64,000 bases of DNA from Voacanga thouarsii (GCA_026120185.1 JANUWF010002200.1:3532001-3596000); one strand, 5' to 3'; numbered from the stretch's first letter, positions 33,421 through 46,800 are shown. Notes: a model not told the origin generated them from the sequence alone. Program-made: numbers and translations.

Positions 33421-36136
33421 ATGGCGATTTTTTTTAATGGTTCCTATTGCAAGACATTAATTGTTAGAAATCGAGTTAGTTTTGGTGATCTAATCAACAA
33501 AATATGTGTCATTCGAGGTCTGGACACATCTACTGTGAAGTTGCAAATCACAATAAGGGAGGACACTATTATTGGTACTGGGATGAGGTCTACAACCGCT
33601 GTTATAACGGATGACGATGATATAGAAAATTTGTGGTATTATACATCTACCGTGAAGGGACAACCAATTGATCTGCATATTCACTATGAGATCGTCCAGA
33701 TTCCGAATGCAACAGCTACAGATCTTCCAAAGCATAACATCTCAACTCCTATCACTGAATTGTTCACTGCATTACGTAACTCAACTGTTCCTGTCAACAT
33801 GCCTAACTTCGATTTAAATTTTCTAACCCATATAGCCGATGATCATCCACATATTAGAAATGAGACTTTCCAATCCCTTTTTAATACATCAATTTTAGAT
33901 ACCTAAGTCGTTTGACCTAGCAATCAATACTTTTCAGCTTCTACTGGGTTTGTTATGTCTCAATCTCATGACCACATTCAATCCCTCCAAGCACAGACGA
34001 GCCAGCAATTATTTTCAACGGCAACAATTGGTGTTCCATTAGATATAACCCAGTTGATGATTGGGTAGTTCGAGAGCGTAATTGGGTCGGTGCTCCGGAA
34101 GTGACTGTGGACGGGTTAGGACCTACATCAGACATTGATGGGCCTACCGTGGATGATCCATCAGACGAGGACGGGGGGATGGCAAAGACAACGAAGATAT
34201 TCCTAGTCCTTCTGTATTGCAACAACCTGCTAATAAAACATCTGAACCGATCCGCTTGTACGATCCACTGTATTCAATAAATCTTGACCAGTTAGATACT
34301 TTGCAAGAGTTGGAAAACGAAGCTGGTGGATTGGTGTCGAGTACGGGGATAGATTTATAGTCGGAATCCAATAATGACTTAAGGGTTGGCATGTGGTTTA
34401 GGGATAAGAATGAGTTGCTTTGGGCTGTTCGATCGTGGTTTATTAGAATGGGTCATGAGTTTACTGTGGTAGAAAGCAAGAGTTCATATTGGGTTGTCGA
34501 GTGTAAAAATTCAACTCCACAGCATCCATGTTATTGACGTATCAGTCCACGGAAAAAGAAAGGTTGTGGTTTGCGACAAATTAGTCGATGGTATAGAGAT
34601 CACATTTGTCTAGTCCAAACAGTTGACGGGAACCATCGAAACATGAGTGCAAAATTCATGGCGAGACACATCTTGCATTTGATTCATGATAATTCGGAGA
34701 TTAAAGCCAGTGAAATAAATAATCATATTCATAACACATTACACTTCACCCCATCATACAGAAAAGGATGGAACGCACGCAGGAATGCTATTGGGGAAAT
34801 CTACGGGGATTGACCATCTTCATTTGCACAGCTACCACGATATATGCAAGCCTTACAAAATGCAAATCATGGTACCGTCGTGGCGTGGCACTTCTTGCCT
34901 ATGGATAGTAATGGGGCCAAGACTTTTGGATATGTTTTTTGGGCGTCGGACCCTGTATTGATGCATTTATTCAAACCGGTGGTCAGCGTTGACAGGATAT
35001 TTTTTAAGGGTATATACAGGGGAAAACTTTTAACAGCGGTTGGTCAAGATGCCAATAACCATATATTACCTCTTACATTTGTAGTCGTTGACGAAGAAAC
35101 TAATGATAGTTGGGGGTGGTTTTTTACCTTGCTAAGAGAACATGTGTTAAAGGATCGAAAAGTTTGTTTAATATCTATCAGACACATTGTGATCGTGAAT
35201 GTAATTCATCGATTACCCCTCTGGCAAGAGCCAATGACAGTACATAAATTTTGTCTTAGGCATATTCGGAGTAACTTCAATTCAAAGTTCAGAATGCATG
35301 AGTTAAAGAAGTTGATGTACGCAGTCGGGGATCAAAGCAAAAAGCGAAAATTTTTGAAGATTATGGAAAAAATTAATTTGCTAAACCTCCAAATAAAGGC
35401 ATGGTTGGATTTAATTCCGAAAGAGTAATTGACGCTTACTTATGACGGTGGGCATTGGTGTGGTAACATGACAACCAATCTGGCAAAATCTTTCAATAGT
35501 GTCATAAAAGGCATACGTGCCCTACCTATCAAAGTGATTATGGGGTCTTCATTCACAAAAACAATCAAATATTTCAATGACCATAGACATGAGGCTAATC
35601 ATGGGCAATATCACTTTCCTTCTAGGATATGAGGCAAATTTGTGAAGAATGAGACGAAATGCAGAACACACCATGTACTGGCTTTTAATCGAGATCATGG
35701 GATTTTTAATATTGTGTCACCATATTGTGAGCATGGGAAGAAAAATAATTCGTACGAGGTTAATATTGGGGCCAAGTAGTACAGCTGTTGCAAATGAGAA
35801 ATTTATGGAATACTTTATTTGCACGTGTTTGCAACATGTCAGCAATTAGGGTTGAATCCTAGAGATTTAGTGTCATTAAAAAATACGACACTATCCTATA
35901 GAATAACTTATATAGCACAGTTCAAGCCCATTCCACACGAGGATTATTGGCGTAATCCTAACTTTAGCTTGGCCCCATTTGCTCACCGTTTCAAGAATCG
36001 TCATAATGGTAGATTACGGATGTCGCGTATTTGGAATGAGATGGACGAACGTAATCCTGATTCATCACCTCGTTGCGGCGCCTGTCATCGCAACAAACAC
36101 AATAGGAGAAATTGCACTTACAGTGCTATACAATGA
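33421..36136 (+). pseudogene. mudrA-type transposase of MULE B
   Basis: Order of blocks: N-terminal PB1-like domain (33421-33906, with KTLIVRNRVSFGDLINKIC), MuDR region (34375-34560, LRVGMWFRDKNELLWAVRSW), then the transposase core (34571-35640). The core includes VSVDRIFFKGIYRGKLLTAV with the first catalytic Asp, and DANNHILPLTFVVVDEETND. The second catalytic motif, usually SDR, reads ISIRHIV, so that Asp is lost. NLAKSFNSVIKGIRALPI follows, then a degenerate SWIM finger near 35770-35850 and a CCHC knuckle CGACHRNKHNRRNC (36078-36119). Stops at 34536, 34811, 35426 and 35629 break the frame. It is inactive. It faces the same way as the PMD frame 220 bp downstream. Confidence 0.9.
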
Positions 36137-36356
36137 ATGCGACATCTATTTAAATTTTATATTTAGATAGCTAAATTTGTTTAGATACATTGCTTATTTG
36201 CAACCTTAATTTTTAATATTTGTTATATATCGTGATTTAAATTATTTATCTTTACTTTTGTGTTTATTTTTTTGTACTTAATTTGATGTTGGCTATATAT
36301 CTTACTTTTGTGTTTATTTTTAATTTTTCTAAATCAGTTCTATTAATTAGGATAGA

Positions 36357-38620
36357 ATGTATAAGCCTATTTCACACGGAGTAGATCCAGGTCCTATTAT
36401 ACCGAACTTATTGAGATTACAACACAAACATAGGTCGTCACATATTTGGACAAGACAGTTCTACAACAATGTTTTAAGTGCAAAGCAGAATGATAGCATG
36501 TTTTGGGAAGCTCAACCATTCAATCATCATATTGAGCAGCTCATGGATATTGCCAGTTTTGGTGGACTATGTCGTTTATGTTACATGAGGATCAACCATC
36601 TACTAATAACAGTATTAGTGGAAAGATGGCGTCAAGAGACGCATACGTTTCACTTTACAGTTGAAGAGGCTACTATCACCCTACAGGACATAGAGGTTTT
36701 CTTTGGATTATGTGTAGACAGTGATCTTATCTGTACTAATCATTTCGTACATTCATCTGTAGAGTTGATTGACATGTATGACGAGCTTTTGGGATTTCGA
36801 CTGACTCTGACAGAGCTTGATGGATATAGATTGAAGATCATTTCACTCGAGAGAGTATTGAGTCAGCCACTACCTGCAGATGCGACGCCAAAGATAATAG
36901 GGCAGTATACACGGTGCCGTATTATACAACTTATCGGAGGCTTTCTATTCTCGAACAAGTCCGGCAACAAAGTACATTTGCTCTTTTTAAAACACATTCG
37001 TGATTTAGAGGTATCTGATACCCTTAGTTGCGAAAGTGCAGCATTGACTTATCTGTACTGTTGTCTGTATAACGTTACGTCCTACAGAGCGCACACTATC
37101 AGTGACTCATTATTGTTGGTTCGGGTATGAAACGCACATTTTTAAAAAATCTTATTAGTATGATAAATTAATAATAAATATAGTATTTTTTTAAGAATTG
37201 GTTGTTCATATTGAAATAGTTGTGGGCTTGGGAATGTATCCCTACTATCAGACCGAGCAGAGTTCGTCCGGTTGAAAATATTGATCCCCAGGCTGCGAGA
37301 GGATCAGCATGGGAGGGACCGTTAGAGTTTGCACGCACCCCGACACATATGCTTCTTACCTATAGGGATTAATTAGATAGAATGCAACATGACCATGTAA
37401 GTCTTACTTCAACCAATTTGCTTTCAACTCTAATTTTAAATTCGTTATTTGTTATTGATAGTGACAATTTATTTTTTTACAGTTTATCTGGCAGCCTTAT
37501 AATGAGCACATATTGGCTACCTTATCCCCGTATTGCACTTATGGACAACATATTTGGGTATCTATCACATTCCTAATTTGTTGGGAACAATAGAAGTGCA
37601 TCATCCAGATAGAGTCATGCGACAATTTGGATTTGTGCAGACAATACCTACTGTAATAGACACCAGTGACAATTTGCATGCCTGTGACATGAGAACTACC
37701 AGTGCAGGGTGGCCAAAGATAGATTCAATACATCTCGCGAACTGGGTTAATAAGCATTCGACAGTTCTTCTTGGACAACATAGTTACGGTCATAATATAG
37801 TCTCGCCTGACTGTCCAGCATGGTATTGAACTCACACTAGGCGACCGATTGGTAATAACGCAACCTAATCCTTCGGGTTACCAATTGAGCGGTAGGGTGA
37901 CAGAAGTATTGGTATATAAATTTTCGTATATAATATTATAAAATATATAATTTACACATAAATAATTTATTGACATTTTGAAATACATATATAGGCTGAT
38001 TCGATGCATCGGATATTGTACATTGGCAATGAAGGCTATCAAAATGTAGATGCTGCAAGTAGATAAGTATTTGCATAAATAACGGATCTCGCTACGCGTT
38101 CGTTTGACTGCCGTTGGTGAGGCAAGTCGTTTGAACCACCCGCCCTATGAGCTAGCTAGACGAAGTTACACTGCTCAACCGATACCTCCGATGTTGCAAG
38201 AAGTCAATCGCGAGTTCCTTCGGTGTAGAGAGGGGGTAGACGGACACACAGACGTGATGTACTTGATATTCCTATACAATATCACTACTCACTAGTACAC
38301 GATTATGAATAAGGTAATCCTGAGAAGTTGAATATAGGCAAGCTAATTTTATTACTCCACAATACCTAGTCTTCGATACTAGATGCTTATCTTCAGCTGA
38401 TGATTTTGATGCCGACCCTTCTTCTGAACGGTCTCAGATATGACACCGACATTCTATAGATATTCTTGGTCCATCTCACCGTTACGAGCAAGGTACAATA
38501 CAACCGGAAGAATCACTCGAAGAACAACAACAACAGCCTTAGAGACGAGTTCAACCTCTAAGGAACCGTCGAGGATTTCATTATGGGACTAGCTTTCATC
38601 CTTTTTTTTTAGATTATTTC
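36357..38620 (+). pseudogene. Plant mobile domain (PMD, MAIN-like) gene carried by MULE B
   Basis: The first block, 36357-37130, is open for 257 codons with the PMD pattern: RLCYMRINHLLITVLVERWR, then THTFHFTVEEATITLQDIEV, then FFGLCVDSD. It continues in exon-like pieces: about 37222-37400 (AWERM-like stretch to TPTHMLLTYRD), 37483-37560 (FIWQPYNEHILATLSPYC), 37585-37829 (HHPDRVMRQFGFVQTIP, ending SPDCPAWY), about 37996-38290 and about 38545-38612 (RVQPLRNRRGFHYGTSFHP). A frameshift near 37555 and stops at 37368 and 38063 suggest decay. PMD proteins include MAIN and MAIL1, which act in plant gene and transposon silencing, and PMD genes are also known from transposons. Whether this copy is expressed is unknown. 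Confidence 0.8.
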
Positions 38621-39168
38621 AAACCGTGATAAATTTTATTATTTGTATCACATTTTAGAGTTCAATTTAGTTTGACCATTTTTGAGACAAAATTGGTGGT
38701 GGTGGTGGTGGAAATTGAAATATAAGAAATGAGAGGAAGAAGTCAAAAAAATGATAAAATGCTTACAATAGAAAAAAAAAAGGGGGGGGGGTATATTTAG
38801 TATATTTAGATAGTTGAGAATTTAAATTTTTATAATTTTTTAACGAATAATTAAATATTATAAATTAAACTGTAAATAAAAATTTATTTCAAAATCTAAT
38901 ATAAGTAAAATTATTTGTAGTAAAAATATAGATATTACTTGTTATGATCAAATTTAAATTAATAAAATTGAATTATTAATTATTTAAATTTATTTATTAT
39001 ATAGATCTTTATATATTTTGTGTTACTTAAAAGTATTATTTTCTTTTACAATAGAGAAAAAAATTTCAAAAAAATAAAATAAAATGAACGGATGATTATA
39101 GTAGAGACTTTAAATTCAATAGAAAAGAAATGAGAGGAAGAGGTCACAAAAAATGATAAAATGCTTAC

Positions 39169-39231
<63 letters not shown>

Positions 39232-39599
39232 AGTATATTTAGATAGTGAGAATTTAAAATTTTATAATTTTTTAATGAATAATTAAATATTATAAATTAA
39301 AATACAAATAAAAATTTATTTCAAAATATGTACATATAAATAAAATTAATTATAGTAAAAATATGTATATTACTTGTAATGATTAAATTTAAATTATTAA
39401 TTATTATTTAAAAATATTAATTTCTTTTACAATAGAAAAAAATTACAAAAAAAATATATTTTGTTGTGTAAAAAAGTAATAGAGAAAAAAAATTACAAAA
39501 AATAAAAAATAAAAGCACCTCGCAAATCAGGTTTCCGAGGTGCATAAATCTTGCAAAATTGATTTGCGAGGTGCACTCATCTGGCAAATCAGAATTGTG
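38621..39599 (+). repeat. Subterminal direct repeats and microsatellites of MULE B
   Basis: Two copies of a ~270-bp segment, 38721-38990 and 39121-39400, share GAGAGGAAGA, AATGATAAAATGCTTACAAT and a long AT-rich tail. In copy 1 the variable core is poly-A/poly-G (38770-38790). In copy 2 it is (TA)n(GA)n (39171-39226). They lie just inside the right TIR. Confidence 0.75.
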
Positions 39600-39820
39600 A
39601 GGTACAAGCGATTGGTACAAAAAACATTGCTGAAGTGATTCAAACAATGGCAAAGTCATTCTCGCATTCGGTGAATGCAAGAACCATGGAAACCTCGCGT
39701 TCACCGAATACGAGGTACCCCTGCCAGCCTTCACCACTCATTTCGCCCCGCATTTGGTTTTTGATTTAGATTTTGACCCAATTTGGTCAAAACCTAAAAA
39801 ATTGAATCTTTGTTGAAAAT
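39600..39820 (-). repeat. Right TIR of MULE B with hairpin
   Basis: Inverse of the left arm. The hairpin copy at 39660-39682 (TCTCGCATTC-GGT-GAATGCAAGA) has one mismatch. Repeated phrases around CCTCGCAAATC lie inside, near 39515-39600. Confidence 0.75.
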
Positions 39821-40254
39821 GATATAAAAGATGCTCACTAACTAAGTGATTTGCATGCTTCACATATGAACTTCACAAAGCAACTAAAGTATAAATATAA
39901 CCTTCAACTTATTTGGATGTGCATAACTATATAATCGACGAACAAAGTCACATATTTTGTCACTGATTAGTCAAGAAGATGAGATTTTTACCATATATGG
40001 TGTAAGGATGATAATAGTTAAACTTTTTTCTGATCACCCATTCCACCATTTTGGAGAAATTATACAAAAATTTCACAAGAAGTCGTTAACTTACCAGAGA
40101 AATTCTTTGGTAAAGGATTGAACTTTCCTCATTACTGGATTGAAAGTTAGATGAAGAGTATGACAAAGAGTTTAGGTTGAGGAACTTGGACGCAAAAGAG
40201 AGATAAAAAAAAAATGATGATTTTTTGTTCCTTTCCAACTGTCTCAATTAAGGG
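39821..40254 (-). other. MULE A sequence upstream of its interrupted transposase
   Basis: Between the MULE B insertion and the MULE A right TIR. It should be the original 5' flank or promoter of the MULE A mudrA. No motif is convincing. Confidence 0.45.
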
Positions 40255-40452
40255 ATGAAAATACCCTTAAAATTGGTCACATTTTGATCACGTGCTTGAT
40301 GGATAAGAAGGTTGAGTTTTAATCAACTAACGGAATAGTAAGAACTGAACTATTAAAAAAAATTCAAAGAACATTTTTATATATTTTTTTAATTAGAAGA
40401 CAAAACTTGAATTTCCAAATAGTTCAAAAGTCACCAAGATAATTTGCCCTTC
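40255..40452 (-). repeat. Right TIR of MULE A
   Basis: Inverted partner of 25560-25745. Similarity extends from the tip to the segment near GGGATGAAAATACCC, with several indels. It ends 444 bp downstream of the LACS stop codon. Confidence 0.75.
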
Positions 40453-40896
40453 AACAAACCATATTGTACTCAAACGCATACACCATTTAAATCTTAGTCA
40501 TCATTACTTTAAAAAAAAAATATTTCAAGAGCCTATTTTTTATGAGCTTTTGCTGACAAACAAAATATTTTCACAAATAAAAAATGAAATATCAATTGTA
40601 CTTATACATCGGCATAATGTACAAGTACTTATTTCTGATGTGAAGTAAAGAATGAAAAATGTAATCAGCTATGTACCGATATTTATTCTACATTTATTCT
40701 ACAGGTAGCAATATGAACCAGACAGTTTGAAAAATTGTAATGTAATGTACTTGATTTGCCTCCAATCAACAGAACTAGAGCTTAACTAAAATTTGCTGTG
40801 TTAGCTTCAAATTACAACAACAATTGGCTTTCTTTCGCATTAACTGGAAGAAGGGAAACAAAATCATTTGCTAATGGAACTTCTTCAAGTCTTTGC
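40453..40896 (-). other. LACS 3' flank
   Basis: Sequence between the MULE A border and the LACS stop codon, AT-rich. It must contain the LACS 3' UTR, and AATAAA-like motifs are present, but the true site cannot be chosen. Confidence 0.5.
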
Positions 40897-43800
40897 TCAT
40901 AACCTGCTTTGTGGTGTTGGATCTGATGTTGAAAGGGACTTGTACATGTCCGATATTGCCTTTGCAAAATATTCCTTAGCTTGAGGCCTCTTGATCTGGG
41001 TTTGGAAAATAGAGTAAATGATCTGACAATGCTTGTATCAATGTAGTTTTTTTTTTTTTTCAGTGCTAGTCGACATTGTAGATATTTATAAAGCATTTTA
41101 ATTGTAATTAAAGGAAGAGGAGAGGCGGCGCGGGGCTGCGAATGATCACAGATGGAAAATAAAATGTCAGGAAGAAAGTTACCTTGAATGTTGGAGTGAG
41201 AAGGCCATTCTCAAAAGTAAAGGGCTCAGGAATCAAGGTGACAGCTTTTGTGAATTCAAAACCTCTTAACTGTTACGTAGTAAGATTAAAGCAATAAGGT
41301 GAAGTCTTTGTTTGGTGGGGGTGGGGGGGGGGGACCTATTGTACAGTTTTCCAGAAAAGCAATGAAAAAGGGTCATTCTTGATTAACAGTTGCTAAAGAT
41401 AAAACAGAGGGGAAGAGGTAGAAGGAGGGGGGGGGGGGGTTGGGGGAAGTGTCATTGTTTAAACAATTACCTGAGCTTCTTGTCCTACAGCATCCATCTC
41501 AGCTAGAACAGCAGCCTTTGCTCTGGGATCATTACATAGCTGGGCCAAATCTTCACACTGAACCACAAGATTTCAAGTCAAGGAGAAACTGTTAAGATGC
41601 AAATCCTGATGGATACTGCTATAGCATACATTTTGTCTATTGGTGTGACATACATACTGACAGAGGCAGTAAGCATACTTTCAAATGACTCAATATAGAA
41701 GTTGGCCTAAATATCTAAGACCATCCTCCTCATGCTTACGATGCTGACTAGTGAAAGAATGTAACAGAGCTGAATTCAAATGACTCAATATAGAAGTTGG
41801 CCTAAATATCTAAGACCATCCTCCTCATGCTTACGATGCTGAATTCGAACCGATCATGAACAAAAGTTCGTTCAAATTCGTTCGTGTTTGAATAAAGTTT
41901 ATTTATTTAATAAATAAACAAACTCGAATAAAATATTACGTTCGTTTATTAATCGAATGAATATGAACATGTTCGCAAACTTATTTAAATGTTCACGAAT
42001 ATATATATATATATATATATTTTAAAAATAATTATATTATATTTATTACATATATTTAATTATTTATATTTTATAATAATATCTTTGTTTTATTTTGTTA
42101 TATTTTAAAAATGTAATTACTGATATATTGTAAATGTTTAAATTTGACTTTTTTAAATGAATTTTGGATTTTTTTTTTAATTTAAGAATGAAAAATACAA
42201 AATAAATGAACGAACAACTTGAACTTGAACTCGAACGAACACGAACGTTACTAAGGAATAAACGAACTAATTCGAACACGAACTCGATTAATAAACAAAC
42301 AAACTCGAACAGTGTTCAAGTAAGTTCGAACTCGAGTTTGAAAATTCAATATTTAGTTCGTTCGTGTTCAAATACAACACTTTATGTAAGTCTTAGACAA
42401 ATAAAATGGCTTATTTAAGTAAAATTCTTCAAGTACCATATAAAACAATTAATTTAGCCCCCCCTAAAATGTGAAGTCTTCCATCACACCAGCAATTGGT
42501 CCAAACGCTTGGGACATGTTTGTCCAGTATGTCAAAGGGAAAAAGTACATGTTAAACAGGTCCAAGAGAACATTTTCCTCACACTAATAAAAAAACACCT
42601 TCCCCATAGGAGAAACTGCATATTTTCTACTGTTTTAAATCTAGCTCGTCTATAACTTTTAGAAAAATTTAACCATCTCCTTCGAAACAGTGTTAATTCT
42701 TCCATCATTTCCCCTTGATAATGGCTCATGTCCACATATCAGGAAGGAAAATAAAATTGTCATACTGCAGAAATTGTTTGTAATCTAGTACTTATTGAGG
42801 GCTCTAATGGAGGGTTTGGTAAACCTCAAAAATCTAAACCTGGGATGTATCGTAAGCTCGAAGGGGCTACATTTGAATCATCCACCAAAGAATGAGCATA
42901 AATGGCAGATTTCAATGGGACAATATGGAAAAACTGCAATACATGTATAAAGCAGTGAACAATTTGCAACTTTTCACTCGCTAGACAACATATAGGACAG
43001 TATCTTACTTGACAATTAGAAATTAAATCTGAGTCAAAATTCTTGACATGGCAATAGTTATTCAAATTATCAATAAACAATACTCAATTCAAATTCTTGT
43101 TTGCAGACATGAAAAAATTAATAGATAAGTAAAAGAAACCACAGAACAAAGTTGTCCTAAATCTGAACTTGAATATGTACTGTGTAATTTAAAAGGGAAG
43201 AAAGAAGAAGAGGGAGGGGGGAGGTTGGAGCTATTAACATTCTTACTGTAGATTTTCAGCTAAATTCTAAAATATATGAACAGATCCACAAAAAATAAAA
43301 GACATTGGATATTTAAAGCAGACTAGATGAGTCGCAGCAAGAGAAGAGAATGTTACAAAATACTCGATGGCCCGAAAACTAACCTTTATGCCTTCAGAGG
43401 CTGCCCATTCTTTCAATACATCCGGGTCCACAGCCACTACAGCTACTAAGGTAGAATTGAAGCTGTCACCTATGCAAGTTGAAAAGCTCGGTCACTACTG
43501 TGAATATGAATTTCCACACTAATAAAATCATCTCTTACCATATACAAAGCACTGTGCAATAAATCTGCACTTGGCATAGACATTCTCGATCTTTTCTGGT
43601 GCTATGTACTCACCCTGTGCCAACTTAAATATATTCTTTTTCCTGTTAACAGTATGATAAGCAAATTTAGAACTCCAAGTCCTGATCTTCATTTCTTTAT
43701 ACAATGCAAAGTTCAAATCTAGTCTCAATGGAAGATTATGCATTGAACATAGCTGAGTATTTATATTGGAAAAGTTTTCAGTTTCTTGGCTCTAAAACCA

Positions 43801-46800
43801 TCCAATTAGAATGGTACAACTAAAAATAACAATTGTATCTTTTTAGTTTGTTATAAGGAATCCAACTGCAACGCATGGACCATAATCTAACAAAGAGGAT
43901 CACATAGAATAATGTACAAATATTACCTATCTATTATCTTAAGCCGCCCTCCAGGTAACCACAGTCCAATATCACCTGTATGCAGCCAAGCCTCATCATC
44001 AATGACTTCTCTCCTGTTCAAGCCAATAAGTCAACTGCAATGCTGACAGAAAAATTTATTCTCAATCACGAAATATTTTGAATACAAAAGGTATGTACGT
44101 CTGCTGTTCATCTTTATAATAGCCCTGGAAAACAATGGGACCCCGGACACAGATCTCTCCACGTGGATAAGGCTGATCCTCAGAAGTATAATTCATTTCA
44201 GGAACGTCCACAAGCTTTATTTCTAAACAGAACAAGCAACTGTTAGGTAAGTCATTCCTCTGTGTGTGCGTGTGTGTGTGTGAAGTTACAAGAACTTATC
44301 CTATATACCATCTTGCATAAATTAGTTGTGTTCTGGAGTAATAACTGTACATTTGAATAAGACTGGTTCAAGACGAGGAATTAGGATGTAAACACTTTTC
44401 CCATCAAGAAACACTTCAGTAGCTTCAATCCTGGAAACTATCTTGACAGTATATCATGGATTACAGGAGTTACTTTTACGTATTGCTTTTCTACGGATTA
44501 ATCATATACACTGCCAGTTTAAAGATCTCTTTGACAAGCATGCTTTGGGTGATTGCCTGCATAATGACTTACAATACGTAAGGAGGTCCTTTGCTATGTT
44601 AAAATCATCCAAAGCATGCTCGAGTAAAAGATACCTTAATCTGTCTATAAGATTGATTAATTCATTCACTTCCTCCGTCCAGATTTTAATGTCCTATTTT
44701 GAATTGCATTTGAATAGAAGTAGACATTCAAATCTGGATGGGAGGAATACATGTTTAAACCTAGCATATTCATGCGGTGCTCTAACCAATATTTTCACTT
44801 TTCCCCTAGTTTAGGAAGAGCCATTTCACATATATTATTTTACAAAGTTCATGAGCAACTAGAAGCATCACAATCCTGTTCTTCCAACGTTTATCAAATC
44901 TTACCACATGCAGGATTTGGAGAACCGACATGACCAGTTGAGATATCACCCTCATCCATAGAGCTTATAACACAAGAGGTCTCAGTCATGCCATATCCTT
45001 CCATGACTCGACAGCCAAAACATCTGTAAGTATCGATGAATGTTACAAAAACTACCGGTACATAGATAAGCAGACCATAAAGCAAACATAGTTGCACCTT
45101 TTTCAATTATATATTTTTTAAAATGTGTACTTACACCCTTAGAAAATCCATGACATCAGGAGATAATGGTGAAGCACCAGAACCCATGAAACGCACTCGA
45201 CCTCCAAGTTTCTGCTTTATTTTATTGAATACCAACCTATCCCACATTGGTGATGATTTTCTACCTGAAAAGTTTGAAAGAAAATATAAGCATATTGAGT
45301 GCAGATGAAATAAATAAGTGAACAAAATTAATTGGCCTGAAGCATTCAATGTTCCCAGATGATTTTTTTGCATGTGAAGTACAGTGTAATAAAGGAGAAA
45401 TAACAAATATCTTTGATTTTCATGCCCTCCAACAAGAAAATAACACAGAAAACAGAAGACAAACTCTGATAGTGTTACACTATGAGTTGCATAAACTCCC
45501 GACCCAGCTCATGGCCCATATTTCCATCTATGACTAAAATACACACAAAAACTCACAAACCTAGCTTTCAAGTCCGTAACACATTAGAAAAGTATGCTAG
45601 CTTTGAAGACAATAAAGGAACAAGGAAATTATTGCAGCAGACAGTTTGAACACACATATACATTGGTATAGTTATCTAGTCATATTATAACATGTGCGAT
45701 AACATGAGTTGAGCTTATTAAGTGGCTTCAAATTACCAAGATATTAGTATATCACTATGGGAAAACATGGTTAATGAGTGTATTTTAGGAAAGTAATGCT
45801 GTAAATACTATAACACTAGAATTAGACTAAATTAGGAAAGTTTGACTTTTAAATTAGGGGATTTTGTAACCAGGGATTAGGAGATTTTGTGAGCAGTAAT
45901 TAGGGAATTGATTAGGAGATTTTGTGATCAATTGTTAAGGTAGTTGCCATATTTATTTCTTAGACAGCTTGTATATAATTTACTCATTGTAACCTTTAAG
46001 ATATAATGAAAAAGAGATTATTCTCTCCCAGTTTCGTACATGGTATCAGAGCCGTAGGCCTTCTAGGATTCTTCTTCCTCTTCAACCAACCTTCATTGGT
46101 GCAATCTTTTCTTTTGAGCAGCCTTCATTGCTGTCATTTTCTCTTCGCTTTCAAGCAGCCTCCATTGCTTCTCTTTTGACCCGCCTTCACTGCTGTCATT
46201 TTCTCTTTATTTTTCCTTCTCCACTTCCTATTTGGGCAGCCTTAATTGCTGCAAATATCTTTTCTGCATCATGTCAACCTCCCAAACACGAGTTGTAAAA
46301 ACAAATGTTGGAAGCTTCATGGGAAGTCACCCAGCTGAGAATGGGAACAGAATGGGGGACAATCCAAAAGTGGACAAGCCAATGTAGTTACTAGCCAAAT
46401 TGATGAGCCACCAAAATTGAAAACAGTTAGTCTTAACCAAGATGAATTGGAAAGGGTGAGAGCTCCAATCAACAGTTTAGAAAAGGCCTCAGGTACTTGT
46501 TTTATGGCATATTATGGTGAGTTTCCACTTTTCATTAGATTAAATGTTTCGGATGTAACTTTTGTCACCTCTTGGATTATGGATTTAGGAGCTATCGATC
46601 ATATGACCCACCCACTAAATGTCTTTACTACCTATTCCCCATGCCCAAGTAGTAGAAAAATAGCCACTATAGATTGTTCTTTGGCCACTGTGGTAGGAAT
46701 TGGAAGTGTCCAAATTCACGCATTATTAACCTTGCAGAATGTTCTCCATGTCCCTAAGCTAGCCACTAATCTGATATCTATTCAAAAACTTGTCCATGAC

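Larger units (their letters stand above)
31080..39820 (+). mobile_element. MULE B: nested Mutator-like element with mudrA and PMD gene
   Basis: Inverted repeats of at least ~150 bp pair 31080-31240 with 39650-39820. The shared core is TTTTGACCAAATTGGGTCAA, followed by sequence reaching GGGGTACCTCG and a hairpin. Length is 8741 bp. Inside, on the plus strand, are a decayed mudrA (33421-36136) and a plant-mobile-domain open frame (36357-38620). The left arm holds an unassigned open frame (31106-32088). No clean 9-bp target duplication is visible, so the borders may be off by a few bases or the site has decayed. The element sits in the 5' region of MULE A's transposase. Confidence 0.8.
25560..40452 (-). 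mobile_element. MULE A: 14.9-kb Mutator-like element with nested MULE B
   Basis: Terminal inverted repeats pair 25560-25745 with 40255-40452 reversed. Both ends begin as AAGGxCAAAxTATCTTG and share the internal block AAAACTTGAATTTC. The flanks carry a possible 9-bp target duplication matching at 7 of 9 positions (AACAAAGGA 25551-25559, AACAAACCA 40453-40461). Mutator-like elements make 9-bp duplications. Inside are a decayed mudrA transposase (minus strand, 27430-30970) and a GRF zinc-finger remnant (plus strand, 25740-26240). A second complete MULE (31080-39820) is inserted just upstream of the mudrA start. Without it the element would be about 6.2 kb, a normal autonomous size. Confidence 0.78.

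Noticed and set aside
44443..44814. 123-codon plus-strand frame within LACS
   Set aside because: It lies in intron 16 and antisense to the gene, with no family resemblance; chance frame.
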